Source of the DNA: Entomortierella parvispora
Lineage: Eukaryota > Mortierellomycota > Mortierellomycetes > Mortierellales > Mortierellaceae
Direction of reading: 5' to 3'
DNA length: 64,000 nucleotides
Assembly (NCBI GenBank): GCA_963573315.1
Contig: OY752143.1
Span: 2,728,001 to 2,792,000 of the forward strand
Part shown: positions 1 to 12,192 of the stretch, in pieces
Position numbering within the stretch: the first letter of the stretch is position 1
How the letters are laid out: every line of letters starts with the position of its first letter
Program-made: the position numbers and the translations under genes
Notes under the pieces: model-generated
Database searches by the model: none
Told to the model about the DNA's origin: nothing
Seen by the model: the letters and a program-made list of their open reading frames with translations, nothing else

Positions 1-242
1 TTCTCGCAGGAACGAAGAATAGCAACACTGTGTCAATGGCCTCGATGGCCAACACGTTGATTCTGTTGTTGATTCCACACACGATCAACAACCCCGTGAG
101 TAAAAAAAAAAAGAGAGAACACGAAAGAAAAAAAAAAAAAGAGTGCACAGGGACGCTAGAGAGCAACGGCAAGGAATGATTTGAACAGAAAAAATGATTC
201 CTCCAATGGCAAGCCAGTTGGATCATGAGACGTCAACGTTAC
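1..242. other. Left edge: intron of URC4 and unresolved sequence
   Basis: This stretch lies directly downstream of the URC4 first exon, which is read on the minus strand. It holds A-rich tracts at 109-113 and 130-140, which are T-rich on the minus strand. The next URC4 exon is not clear. A possible acceptor lies near 66 on the minus strand, but joining it in phase does not give a convincing DUF1688 continuation, so the second exon may lie outside the window. Confidence 0.4.
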
Positions 243-756
243 CATCGACTTGGTGGCTGCGGTGAATGTCGCTGGAGAACCGACCCTCCTTGAACATTGA
301 CAACGACGCCAAGGCAAGGCCCTCGGACCGTGAGTACGAACGGGTGATCTTTTGTTGAATGTTGTCAGGCTTGACCTCGAACGTCCATCGGTCGCCGGCG
401 CCGGCATCCAAAAGGACCGAGACCACGACCAGATCCACAAGTCGGCGGACTGTCTCCATGTTGTCGACACGACCCTTCCAGCTCTCCAGGAGCTGACCGA
501 TCCGATCTTTGGAGCCAACCTCGAAATGACGAAGGCGGGTATGGGGAGGGATCGTCGGGATGTCCTTGGCGTCGTAATCGCGCTTGATCAACGAGACAAC
601 AAATTTGGCCACGTCCTTCAATTTGTCAAAGTCCACGTCAAAGTGCTTGAGTTGGTTCGCCTCTGCCTTTGCATAGACGAGTTCAGAACGCTCACGGACA
701 GCGGGGAGGGACTTTAGGTAGGCGATCCTCTCTGCAGTTGAAGGAGATGGCGACAT
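243..756 (-). CDS. URC4: DUF1688 / URC4-type uracil catabolism protein, first exon only
   Basis: This is the N-terminal exon of a DUF1688 protein, about 171 codons. Members act in the fungal URC pyrimidine-degradation pathway (URC4 in Lachancea kluyveri); their exact reaction is not well settled. Family hallmarks are visible: an opening YLKSLPAVRERS segment, SLIKRDY near residue 60, IPPHTRLRHFEVG near residue 70, VVSVLLDAGAG near residue 110 and RSEGLALAS with FKEGRFSS near the end. The ATG at 756 matches the usual start of the family just before the conserved region. The reading frame stops at 223, but a GTAACG donor after 243 (phase 1) fits an intron and the protein is far too short otherwise. 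The rest lies beyond the left edge or in unresolved sequence. Confidence 0.85.
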
Positions 757-3079
757 TCTGGGTCAAGTTGTCAAGTTGTCTTGTTGAAAGGAGGACTTGA
801 TGACTATTGTTTGATGCGTGAGGAACCCAACGAGTAGGAAAAGCTATCTGAGAAAATAGGCAGAAGGAGGGGGTTCGAATGAAGAGGTTGCTGTGTGGGT
901 GGGAATATGAAAAGGCTGGTGTGGACGGTGAAAATGAATTGAAGGGATGAACAGGAAAGGGGAAAGGAAGAAAGCAAAGAGGGAAAGATTCGTGTCCGCA
1001 TTTATCGAAATCGAGGATCTTGCCATCGAGGCGTTGCGTTACTTTTTGGGCGTCTGGGCAGACGGTGGACAGAGCGGCGGCTTCTGTTTGTTTGTAGTGG
1101 TTTTCTGTGCTGCAAAGCCCGTGTGCGTCTTCAAATCGCCTTTGAGGCGACAGGCGGCTTTCAAGGGGGGAAGAAGGTCTAGGTGGTGTTTGAGATGAGT
1201 TCTAGGTGTTGCTCAAAGATAGCGCGATGACAGAGCAGAGCTCGCTCATTAGTTCATCGTCTGCAGCTCACACATGTGCTCATAATAGCGGCTGACAGGA
1301 ACGGTCTTCTGCCCCACATGGATGGAGGCCATGACCGAGAGAGCATCGTGCAGAGCTGAAAGAAATGAACAAATGGACCGACTCGGCCCCCTTCTCGTCC
1401 CTATCCTAGCCCATCTCCTTCTTATCCAACCTTTGGCTTCTTGACTGGTCAACACCGTTTCTGTTCTTGGTCAAGTTCGATATCTCGAGGGACCTGTTCG
1501 GCAAAGCAGATACCGTCTACCCGTCAGACTCCACATTAAAAGTCACCTTGTTGGTTCCCATCATCTCCGGATCCCACACCCTTTCCCCTCATTTTCGTGC
1601 CCCCCCTCCCCCCCCCCCCCGTTCGCGACAGAGCTCCCTGCCTCAAGCCAAAAGGGCGAGGTCGTTCAGGCCCCAGAATCCAGCCATCAGCTATTAATAA
1701 AACCAAAAGCTCTTGGACGGCAGCCCTCATTGTCATCGTCATCCATTTGCACCAGTGTATGGTACTATGGTACCTTGAGCTCCCATCCTCCTCCTTTTAC
1801 ATGCTTGACTTATTCTTCCCCCCTTGCATTTTTCTTGCCCCTTGTTCGCCCCTTCATCTCTTCACAATTTGCTTCTTTTTCAAGTGCACATTCTTGGTTT
1901 TTCATACAACTGTCTCTTGTTTGCTGAAAAATAATAAAAGACAGAAACAATTGGAGCACAAGGAGGAGGAGGGTAAAGATCTATCGGCCACGAGTCTGGA
2001 AGGAGCCTGGTCTCCCTTTTTTCATATGACCCGGGGTGCAGAAAAGTGATGCCGAGAGCTGTGTTCTCCACAGGGTTGAACTAAGGGGAGGACTGCAGAG
2101 TGCTTGTGCTTGTACGCGCTCGGTGGTAGGTGTCTTGAAGTCTACGGATGCAATGAATGTAGGCCAAAATAACAACGTCACACACGACAACGACGAGCGG
2201 ACATCTCCGGACATGAAGGTTGATTGCTCGGCCAGGGACAGGCTCCCTCGGCTTGAGACAGCACAAGCGGGGAAGTGTGTTTGTGTTTGGCAAGGCGTGT
2301 GTGTGTGCTGACTATCTCCCTGGCAGGCAGGCAAGGGGAGCAAACAAAAGGAAATAGAATTTGCAATTGCGTGGGTGGGGGTGAGAGCAGTGGACATCTA
2401 CGCTTTCAGTCGGCAGCATCGTGGGAGGGTCGAGTGTGGATGTGGGTGCGAACGGATGTGGAAGAGCAAGGTTTGGCCAAATCACGGTCGTCCCACCAAA
2501 GCCAGGGCAGTAGAGCAGGGACGGCGGGCGGGCAGACCCGCGATCTCGCTCTTCTTTTCCAATCGACTCTGTTGTAAGAATCGTCGAGAAAGAAGGACAA
2601 CGCACCACGATGACAAGGAGGACGTTGATGTGTCGCGTGGGACTGCAGATGGGCCATGTTCCTTGCAGACAGGCATCGAGAGACAAAAGAGACAAAAGAG
2701 ACAGGCGCAGAGGCGGCCAAGAATGGACATTGGCAGCAGATCGGAGCAGACAGGAGGGAACCTTGTCCGCAATCTGAGCTGAGCTGAGCTGAGCTGAGTG
2801 TGGGTTGGGAACAAGAAGACAACATTGCCCTGATCTCGTCGGTCGCTGGCTGGCCGATAAGTATTGAGTCCCAGCTGGAGATGTGTTTTTTTTTCTCTCA
2901 GATTACATATTGTTGTGTGTGTGTGCCTGTGCCTGTTATGTTGTGTGTGCTCTAGTACATCTTTTCCTCGCCCGCCCGTCTGCTTCCGCTTCTTTTTCTG
3001 TGTCTCTCGTTTCGCATCTCTTTTTCTCTTTTCTTTCTTCTCCTCATCTCCATCCCCCCATCCCCCTAATACCATCACA
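757..3079. other. 2.3-kb intergenic region between divergent URC4 and PDB1
   Basis: No gene could be supported here. It contains simple sequence: a C run near 1611-1620, GT-rich runs near 2270-2310 and 2915-2935, and a pentamer repeat near 2774. A pyrimidine-rich tract (about 2965-3060) runs up to the PDB1 start, a layout seen before other genes in this window. On the minus strand, 1249-1355 is open after a good acceptor (TTTCTTTCAG) and could be an orphan terminal exon of about 35 codons, but no upstream exon or family could be recognised. Confidence 0.5.
2774..2798. repeat. Pentanucleotide microsatellite (TGAGC)n
   Basis: About five consecutive copies of TGAGC sit in the intergenic region some 280 bases upstream of the PDB1 start. 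It is a simple tandem repeat with no sign of a function. Confidence 0.85.
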
Positions 3080-5205
3080 ATGTCCTCCATCCTCAAGAAG
3101 GCCGCCGTGGTCTCCATCCCCACCGTCCGCCAGGCTCTTGCCCGCTCCAACCCCGTCTTGGCCAACGCTCTCTTGGCCAAGCGCCAGTACAGCAAGGGCG
3201 GTGTCGAGGTAATCATCCCCTTCCCTTCTCCCACAAAATACTAGACTCTCACCCCACCGCCATTTCGTCCGCTCGGATGTGTTCCCCACTTGTCGACAGC
3301 CACTCCTTCTCTGCAATCAACGGGCGCCCGCAGGGCTCCTCAGTGATAACTCAACAACAGCGCAATGCTATATCGAGATAATCGATCTTGAGGGAGAGAT
3401 AAACCCAACAAAATTCACACAGCGACAGCGCAGGGAAAAAAATTCGATAAACACAAACAGAAAATATTAATGAGCGATTCGACCAACAAACGCCCTCTCG
3501 GAAAGATTCATGGGGTGGTCGAGCGAGGAGGCTCGTTGGTGGCGAGAAGGAAATCTCGAGGAGATGGGGAAGAAAACGGCCCAGGACGCGCGCATTCGCA
3601 GAAATGTTCTCCAGAAAAGGGAACGGGGAAAACAGAAAGCCGCACCCGGAAGCCTGATCCTCCCTCCAATCGCGCAGGCAGGGCGGGCCGATGAGCAGAT
3701 GCACGGGCAGTGACCATACATTGAGTGTCCAGAAACTCTCACGGTGGCAGACACAGGCACCCACAGAACCATGTCCGAAAGAGATCTGGCGAACTAACAT
3801 TATACAAATGTGCTTTATGAATCGTCTCCTTTAGATGACCGTTCGTGATGCTTTGAACTCTGCCTTGGAGGAGGAGATGATCGCTGACGAAAAGATCTAC
3901 TTGATGGGTGAGGAGGTCGGTCAGTACAACGGAGCTTACAAGGTACAGTCAACAGGAGTGAAGCCAATTGTGTCGCATAGGGTCAAGGGAGGGCGATTTC
4001 GCGATAGTCCTCTGGCCTTATGTTGCGTCGATCTTGCGTCGATGAATGCAAACAGGACAATGGCCTGGAAATAAGTACTGATCTGCTTTCATGGTTTCTC
4101 AAACGATCTGTATCTGTTAGGTCTCCAAGGGACTCTTGGACAAGTTCGGCCCCAAGCGTGTCATCGATACCCCTATTACCGAGTCTGGTTTCTGCGGTCT
4201 CGCTGTCGGATCTGCCTTTGCTGGATTGAAGCCCGTCTGCGAGTTCATGACCTGGAACTTTGCCATGCAGGTAACGACTCTTGCTCCAGGATAGATCGGC
4301 TCATAGATCAGAACTCACCTTTGCTCCAAGTGCGACAGTGTTGCTCATCGTCCATTCTTCCTACTTTTTAGGCCATTGATCAAATCGTCAACTCTGCCGC
4401 CAAGACCCACTACATGTCCGGCGGTAACGTCACTTGCCCCATCACCTTCCGTGGCCCCAACGGTGCCGCTTCCGGTGTCGCTGCGCAGCACTCCCAGTGC
4501 TTCGCTGCCTGGTACGGTTCCGTTCCCGGTCTCAAGGTCGTCTCTCCCTGGAACTCTGAGGATGCCAAGGGTTTGTTGAAGGTAACAGCTGCGAGAAAGG
4601 ATGTTCTACTTTTAGCCTAGTCAGTTGCCCATTGAAAAAGATGTACTCACTCAACTCCTTCCATGTCAATGCAGGCTGCTATCCGTGACCCTAACCCCGT
4701 TGTCGTTTTGGAGAACGAGCTCATGTATGGTGTCTCTTTCCCCATGTCCGAGGCCGCTTTGTCCAAGGACTTTGTTATCGAGATCGGCAAGGCCAAGATC
4801 GAGAAGGAGGGCTCTGACATCACCATTGTTGCTCACTCCCGCTCTGTCGGTTTCGCCTTGGAGGCTGCCCACCTCTTGGAGAAGGAGGGTATCTGCAAGG
4901 CCGAAGTCATCAACTTGCGCTCCATCCGCCCCTTGGATATTGACACCATCATCAAGTCCGTCAAGAAGACCAACCGTTTGGTCACTGTTGAGGGAGGCTG
5001 GCCCCAGTACGGAGTCGGATCAGAGATCTGCGCCCAGATCATGGAGAGCGAGGCTTTCGACCACTTGGATGCCCCCGTTGTCCGTATCACTGGCGCTGAT
5101 ATCCCCACTCCCTATGCCCAGAACCTCGAGACCTTGGCCTTCCCCGACACCGATGTGATCTCGCGTGTCATCAAGCGCACCCTCAACAAGAAGATTGGAG
5201 CATAA
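3080..5205 (+). CDS. PDB1: Pyruvate dehydrogenase E1 component subunit beta, mitochondrial
   Basis: This is the beta subunit of pyruvate dehydrogenase E1, which with the alpha subunit decarboxylates pyruvate using thiamine diphosphate in the mitochondrial matrix. Five exons are predicted: 3080-3208, 3835-3942, 4121-4270, 4372-4581 and 4675-5205, all phase 0, giving 375 residues. The first exon encodes a basic, hydroxylated leader ending AKRQYSKG, a typical matrix presequence. The mature part begins with [15 protein letters not shown] and carries [13 protein letters not shown] with the cofactor-contacting Glu, then [52 protein letters not shown] and [13 protein letters not shown]. These match human PDHB closely from end to end. 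The first intron is long (626 bases). A pyrimidine-rich tract precedes the ATG. Identity is certain; only the leader start could vary. Confidence 0.98.
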
Positions 5206-5471
5206 GAAAATAGCATCGTGTAGTCATTATCTTTTTTTTTGTTGTTGCATTTTTCTTTCTAGTCCTTTCCCCCCCCCCTTTCCCTTCCTCCCTTGTACCT
5301 TCATATTCCAAAATATACATTAGCTTCAAAGCAACCGACATTCTCCTTGCTCTTTGGGAGAAGAGGCCTGCGGAGGGTTATTAAGGGTCTATCTCAGTTT
5401 TGAAGCTTGAAAGACGAGAGCGAAACGCGAGAAAGATTCGCTCTCCTTTGCCCGACACTCATTCTATCCTC

Positions 5472-7577
5472 ATGATCACCTCATGCTCAACCCTGCGGGC
5501 CCGGCAGCTGTACCATGCAGCAGGGTCCCTATCCTCATTCGGTCCCAAGTCATTCATTAGGCCCGCTCTGTTGCGGAATGTATTCTCCATTCGTCATTCT
5601 CATTCGGCCACGCCAGAAGCTACGACTGCGTTCCTTGCCAGCCACCCTTCCTTGCCGACGGCTACTTTGAGCAAACGCGGACTGAAGCTTTCAAAGCTGG
5701 GCTTTGGCGCCTATAGAGTCAACGGGTCTCAGCCTTCTCATACTGCAGCCTTGGTTAAAGCGATCCAGTCGGGCGTCAATGTGATTGATACCAGCTCACA
5801 TTTTGGACATGGTATATAAGAAAAATACAAACAGAGATCAATCAATCATTCAGTGCTCAAGGAGAGGAAAGCCAGAAGAAATACTGATAGAAGGTGTTGA
5901 TTTCGATTGCGGACAAAATAGGTGCGTCGGAAACGTTTATTGGAAACACACTGGAGGATCTGTTTAAGCAGGACAAGGTCAAACGCGAGGTAAAGACAGT
6001 CAAAGCGATGCCCGAGATCAGAATGTGCTTTTGGCAAGATCTTACGAGGAAAAGTCAATCCGGAGCAAAGTGCATCGTCTCATATCTGTCCATCTTTCTT
6101 TCGACTTGTTTTTAAACGTAGGAACTGGTGGTGGTTTCCAAGGCTGGATTCGTCCTTTCAGCAACAGCACGGTTCCCGGACGAAACCCTGTCCAATGTGG
6201 GATCGTATGCCAAAATTTCAGATTTATCATATCACTCCATCCACCCAACCTATCTTGAGGCACAGATCACTGGTTCGCTGGAGCGGTTGAAACTGCACAA
6301 GCTCGACATCTTTATGCTTAATAACCCGGAACGTATGTTGGGGGATCTACAGTTGCCGGGGGGTTATGGCAAGACGAGACTTTACAAGGAGATTGCAGAG
6401 GCTTTCAAGTATTTGGATCAGGAGGTTGCAAATGGAAGAATTGGCGGGTACGGAATCTGTTCGAATGCGTTGCATATCCCCACGACGGAGGATCATTTAT
6501 CACTGAGGGCAATCATGAGGACACGTCAGGATTTCGGATGGAAGGCCGACAACTTTTTGGCGATCGAGGCACCTCTGAACTTGTTTGAACGCGACTTGGT
6601 CACGGATGTATTCCCTGCCAAATGTCTCGCGCGCGAGGCCAAGGTAGGTCGTGAAAAAAAAAGATGCGTCGTGGTTTTCGATCACAGTGCTCACTCTTTA
6701 TTTCTCAATTTTGATCGTATTCGATAGGAACACAACATCTTTGTCTTTACTAACCGACCCCTGAACGCGATTGCGGGAGGTCAGATTATCACTTTGGAGA
6801 ACAAAGGTCAACATGACCGTCAAGGTAACGACTTTCGTACATTTTTTTTCTCTCCGGGATTTGTGCCTTCTAGTAGATCCTTACCCAGAGCTTGTTTTAT
6901 GAACCCCTCCCTTTTTTTTCTCTTCAGAATTGTCGACAAAATTGCTAGAGACCTTGGACTTGAGCTTCAAGTCCCTCGCAGAAATGGAGCTCGATATCAA
7001 GGACATGATTGATGAAGAATCCCTGGCCATGAAGTTTGTCTGGAGTGAAGTCCTTTCTGAGAACCTGCCCCGACTCTCCTCCAACTATTTCGCTGCCAAG
7101 TATTTCCTGGAGCGAGAGGTATTGCCGGCGATCGACCGGGATCTGAAGACACTGGAAGAGAGTTCCAAGGACACTCTTACGGACGAAGACAATAGAGAGT
7201 CGATTCTTTCGTGGATTGATCGTTACCGCAACGAGGCCAAGGCCTTGACGACAGATATCGCCAAATTCTGTCAGTTGGATTCAGACAAACGGAATGATGA
7301 GCTCAACTTGGTTTTGGGCTTGATCTGCCCAAAATTCGTGACGGACGTAGGACCCAACAAAGTCGAAGGCGGATCTGGTCATATTGGTTCGCCCTTGTCG
7401 ACAAAGTCGATCCAGTTCTGTGCCGCGCATGAGCATGTGGGGTGCACGCTCGTGGGAATGCGACAGCCTGAATATGTACAGGATGCCATCTACGCTGTGG
7501 AGGCCAGTCCACGACTCACAAAAGAGGATCTGGGCTTGATTGCTCAATGTCCTTTGATTTTGGCCACTGAAGCATAG
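5472..7577 (+). CDS. Aldo/keto reductase-like protein with altered catalytic tetrad
   Basis: This is an NAD(P)-linked oxidoreductase-fold (aldo/keto reductase) protein of 558 residues. Exons are 5472-5811, 5922-5989, 6122-6643, 6728-6824 and 6928-7577. The N-terminal 50 residues are basic and serine-rich and could be a mitochondrial leader. The barrel starts near residue 65 (LSKRGLKLSKLGFGAYRV). The family motif D-T-A-x-x-Y-G reads D-T-S-S-H-F-G, so the catalytic Asp (106) is kept but the Tyr is Phe (111). Lys143 is kept (VVVSKAGF). The motif usually ending in LLHNPE reads FMLNNPE, so the His is Asn (203). The last about 220 residues form a helical extension beyond a normal 300-residue reductase. 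Family membership is clear. Substrate is unknown, and the altered residues make ordinary reductase chemistry doubtful. Confidence 0.85.
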
Positions 7578-7865
7578 TTTTCTGAGATTATACTGGGACA
7601 ATAAAAGGAAACGACATGGCGCACATCCAAAAAGGAAGAAAGAAGGCGGTCATTTTAATATGGTGACAGTGTTGTCGGTAAATAGTACAAAAACAAATAT
7701 AAACGAGTGTAGGATCAAAAACACTAATGAATATATGGAGCAAGGGGGGTAAATACACAGGGGTGAGATAGATGTATGTGGTATCTGGTGAAGGTCAGAG
7801 AAGGAGAAAAAAAAAGTATTACAATCGATCAAGAATTAAAACGGTATTTCCTGGCTTTCATATCT

Positions 7866-10107
7866 CTAGTATCCTCCACGACCGCCTCTGGGCGTTTGGT
7901 TCCGGTATTGGTTGCCGCCGCCGATATTGTCTTGTCTTCTTGTTGGAACAGGATGATATTCTTGGGAACTATATACTGGTTGTTGTTGTTGTTGCTGATA
8001 GTAGTACTGCTGCTGCTGCTGTTGTTGTTGCTGCTGACTTGATCCATACCCTGTACGGGAGCTATTGTTGTTATTTCGACTATAGTATCCCGCACTCGTG
8101 CCATCCACTGCACTGCTATGTTGACTGTCAAGATCTGATCCTCCATAAGGAGAAACTGGTCGAGGAACCTGTCCTCCAACATTGGTGCTGTATTCATCAT
8201 ATCGCTGTGCACGAGCTGGTGGTGGTGTTTGACCAGCTACCATCGTTGTAGAAGAAGAGGCTGTATAGGGTGAAGGGACATTGCTCCGACTGTTATAATT
8301 GTTGTTGTTGGCTCCAATCTGACTGTTGCTGGAGGAGCTACCACTGTAGTATTTCGGTTTGGATCCTACTGGAGTGCTGTTGTTGACCACATAACCCGCC
8401 CCATAGGCTCCTGCAAGATCGCGCCCACTGCCACTGCCACGGACAGCGTGATGATTTGCAACACCACCATAGGGTGATCCATTGTAGCCGTCGTCCTCGC
8501 CGCTTGTAAACGCAGATGTTGCATATGGATTGTTGTTCACTGGACCCGTGCCTGCTCCTGCTGCCGCCGTCGTTCCAGCAGAGAAATAGTCATAGTTTCC
8601 CTGTTGTTGTTGGGGGTTATAGGGATTCACTGCAGGGGAATATCCATAAGCGGATGGTTGTTGGGAAGCCCCTCCTGTGCCCTGGGCGATATTGCCTTTG
8701 CCAGGGTATCCATATCCTGAATTCGACGATGGAGCCACAGTGTTGTTATGATGAAGAGAGGGCGCCAATTTGGGGGAGTAATTCGTTCCTGAAGTCTTGG
8801 GTGCTGTCGGGGGATCCAAAACATCGACTTTGGGCAACGTGGGTTCCTGCATGTTGACCATCATCCTGCCAGCTTTCTCGTCCGCGGCACGCGATTTGGA
8901 CTTTTTGCGGATCAGCTCGTCGATTCTATTTATGACAAAACGCGGAACGTGCGTGCAATTGTTTGGATAGGGGGAAGGGAGGAAAGAAACAGGGGTAAAG
9001 AGAGTTAGACATCGCGTGGGCACCACAGAACAAGAGAAAATATTTCTAAAAAAAAAAAAAACAGTTCGAAAGGCTTACCTCTTGTCAATCTTGTGGCAAC
9101 AAAACTCCTTCAGGTTGCCTTGGATATGGCTGACCAAAGGGATGTACAAAAAGACAGCGCTCAACAGCATCAGCAGCGATATGATAAACATGAAAACTGT
9201 AAAGATCATGGCGCCGAGTGAGATCTTTTTCAACAACATGTTGGGTCCTGGGACGACATCGTTCCAGTCAAAGACGCCGTGCTGCTGAAAGTTGAAAGGA
9301 TGACCTCGGAAGGTCTGGTACAGAATCGTGGCATTGATGACCTGACGCGGCGCATCGGCAAGAATCAATCGCTTCCAGTCTAGAGCAGTGGTAAACAACA
9401 GTGGTTTTGGTGAGTTTTTTTTTGGGGTCTTGTGTCAGTTCTCTTTGCATGCATCAAATACCAAGGCAGGGGCGCAGAGATAAAGTAGAGTTGCATGACA
9501 TGACCCTCCCACCCGGGGAGTTCAAATTTTTCAAAAAAGGACGTGATCTTGTAACCCAAAACATGACCGACTCACAACAAACAAAGCACAGCCCTCAAAG
9601 GCTAAAAAAAAACTTACTTCGGAAAGTAAAGAAGCAAAAAAACGCAACCTCGTCCACAGTCTTGCGGGAGTTGTTGATCTGCGCAAAGAAGCAGAAATGT
9701 GGATACGAGCGCACCGTATAGTACCGGCTCGCAATCATGGACGTGAACGCATACGAGATATCGCGCGACTTGACAATGTTTCTAGCCCGTCGGATCTCAA
9801 GGCCCAGCAGCAAAAACGACAACAAGATGCATCCAGAGAACAGATACTTGTACACGTCGAACGGCAGCTTGCCAAACAGCTCTAGCTGGACGCCTGACTT
9901 TGGCACGAACGAGTTTTCGTTCGAGTTGGCCAACAAATTGGCTGCGGTGAAGATATCGGAACAATAAACGAGGATGCCACGGATGATGGCAGCAAAGACA
10001 AGCATGTATGTAAACTGTCGCCAACAAGAGTTGTCAATAAAGTCGTCCACGTTGATAAAGTCAAACTTGTGGTCCTGGACGACCTCACGTTTCCATTGGG
10101 CGCCCAT
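7866..10107 (-). CDS. KCH1: Kch1-family potassium transporter with prion-like tail
   Basis: This is a homologue of yeast Kch1/Kch2 (Prm6), plasma-membrane proteins for low-affinity K+ uptake during calcium signalling. Exons on the minus strand are 10107-9618, 9379-9079 and 8925-7866, giving 616 residues. Family features are WRQFTYMLVF with a membrane segment near 32-49, YLFSGCILLSFLLLGLEI (88-104), the ISYAFTSMIASRYY block, WKRLILADAPRQVIN near 165-179, and a long hydrophobic segment 217-243 followed by KIDKRIDELIRKKSKS. From about residue 270 the protein becomes a low-complexity Asn/Gln/Ser/Tyr/Gly tail with an 11-Gln run and an RGGY end, absent from the yeast proteins. It converges on the preceding reductase gene with about 290 bases between them. 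The membrane core is convincing; the tail is read directly from one open exon. Confidence 0.88.
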
Positions 10108-12192
10108 GTCGGTCGGTCAATGGTAGTACTGGCGGTGGTGGTTGCTCAGTGGTTGGTTGTGGTGCTGGTGTGCTGCAGGGCAAGACAGGGTAAGCGGATG
10201 TGGGATAGAATAGATGAGGATGACGGTCGCCCCTTGCAGTCAGAAAAATGTGTTTCAAGGGAAACGTGCCGAAGGGAGGTAAGCAGGGTTGAGGTGGAAG
10301 AGAAGGAAGAGAATGGCTATGGCAGGGTTCAGAGCTGGACGGGAATGAGTCTGGGAGAGGGTCCAATGAGGAGAGATGCAACTTTGGAATCGGAACAATG
10401 ACACGATTCGGGCACCTGGCGAACGAATGTGAATGAGGTGCAGAGAGGGCTTTTTCAGCTGTCGTGTGTGTTGGGATATGCAGGAGCCACAGGACCTGTT
10501 GATAAAGACAAGAAAAAAGACGGGGGGAGCAACGCGGCGAAGGAAGGGAGGAAGTGGAGAGGACAAGAGAACAAGAGGAGAGAAAGAGGAGAGGAGACAA
10601 GGGACAAAACAACAAAGGCGGCGCTTGATGAGTTCAAGACAGAAAGCCAGGGACCCCGACAGGGTTCGTTCCTTGCTTTCTCAGCAAGGCAGGGGACAGG
10701 GTTAGGGGAAAGAGACGGGGGTAGCGCGCAATTGAAGCACCGCGTGGACTGGGATGACCCATGGGGGAAGCAAGAGATCCTCCTTTCTCATCTCTCTTCC
10801 CGAGCCTGGGTGGGTCATGGCAAAACAAGCATTGGGCTCTTTCTGTTGCAACAATGCCACCGCCCATTCCTCCTCCTCCCTGCCTGGCCCATGCTTTCCA
10901 CTCCGTTAGAGCCCTCGCCAGACACAATCTAAATCAGCCACGGCGGAGTCCTGCCCATGCGATGCGGGTCAGTCTGGATCGACAAGGGCCCAATTCTTTC
11001 CCCGGACAAAAAGGGCCCGGTGTACTGATCATTCTTTTGTAGTTCTGCATCATGACATATTGATCGGCGTCTTTTCTGTTCTCCCCCTACATGTCATTTA
11101 TTGTCGGGCCGTTTCAGCTCTGCACATGCTTTTGTCGCTGGAAGATCGGATCCATTTTTCCACCTCCGTTTTCTCCAATACCCATCGTCATCCTGAAGTA
11201 TCATCAAGACTCACTAAGAACAGCCTCCACCCACCTGGACTGGGACGGTAACATTGCAAGCATCTCCATTTTTAGAACGACTGGACTCGTCACAATCTAG
11301 TTCTTGTTCAAGACATTGCACATCACGTTGACATCACTGGAGCAATTCCCAAGAGGGCCCACGACCCTAGAGAAAGAAACAGGACGGAATGTCTTCCATG
11401 CCATTTGGGGTGTGTTCTGAAAGACAAAAAAGATACGGGGGTTGGATTGTTGGGGAGAAGCTGGCGAGATTTCATAGACTTTGCTTCCTGCGGCGTTTGG
11501 GTTACTGGCGGACTTCACTGGTGATCTGCTGGGCGCGTGAATCCTGCCATAGGGACAGGGCTTCTACAAATGAGGGGGTACGCCCATTCCCAAGCACAAG
11601 CGACCAAGCGTATGCATGGATTACCGACGCGAAAACACTGTAGACAATTGGTGGCGTACAATTGACGGATTGGTGGCAAAAGTCCAAGTGGAACAAGCAA
11701 CAAACGCGATTCGTTGTCCAAGAGTGCATTGAGGCGTCTCATCATGCTGTGGTTGTTCCTCTTTCCCTCATTCTCACACCTAGCGCTAGGGCGCAAGGAT
11801 CGTCATATCCAATGTTAAGCGCCGATGTTGCCGCACTGTGGCAAGCTGAGGCTAGGTGTCTGTTTGTCATACTCACTCGGTAAAACTAGGACGAATGATT
11901 CTCCAGAACAAGGAGGGGGCTGATGACCTGCGTAAATTATTTAATCCTGCTGTAAAGTGCAAACAGAGAAGAGCAGTAATTCGACAGAAAAGATAACAGG
12001 ATCAAAGCAATTGTAGAACTTGTAAGCCAATGCTTCAAACCTCTACTCTCTCCTTTCCATGGCAATTAAGAACAGCAGTGATGTTTCTGCACCCGAAAAG
12101 GGGGGGACAGCGGCAGGATGGTGAATAGGCAGCACTGTCCACAGCGCTTTATTGTAGGCTTTCAAAAAAAAGGTATAATCGGTTGCTTCTCT
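10108..12192. other. 2.1-kb intergenic region
   Basis: It lies between the KCH1 start and the proton-channel stop. No reading frame resembles a known family, and I found no splice-linked exons, tRNA boxes or transposon ends. The KCH1-proximal part (about 10,240-10,620) is purine-rich on the plus strand, that is, pyrimidine-rich upstream of KCH1 on its own strand. Confidence 0.5.

Noticed and set aside
871-895. GGTTCGAAT-type tRNA B box
   Set aside because: No matching A box or cloverleaf was found around it; no tRNA gene could be supported anywhere in the window.
1249-1455. Minus-strand frame with a good acceptor, possible terminal exon
   Set aside because: The last 35 codons look coding-like, but no upstream exon, start or family could be found in the next 1.5 kb, so it is only mentioned in the intergenic note.
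2482-3234. 250-codon minus-strand frame upstream of and overlapping PDB1 exon 1
   Set aside because: The composition follows the antisense of pyrimidine-rich leader and microsatellites, and it overlaps the certain PDB1 start.
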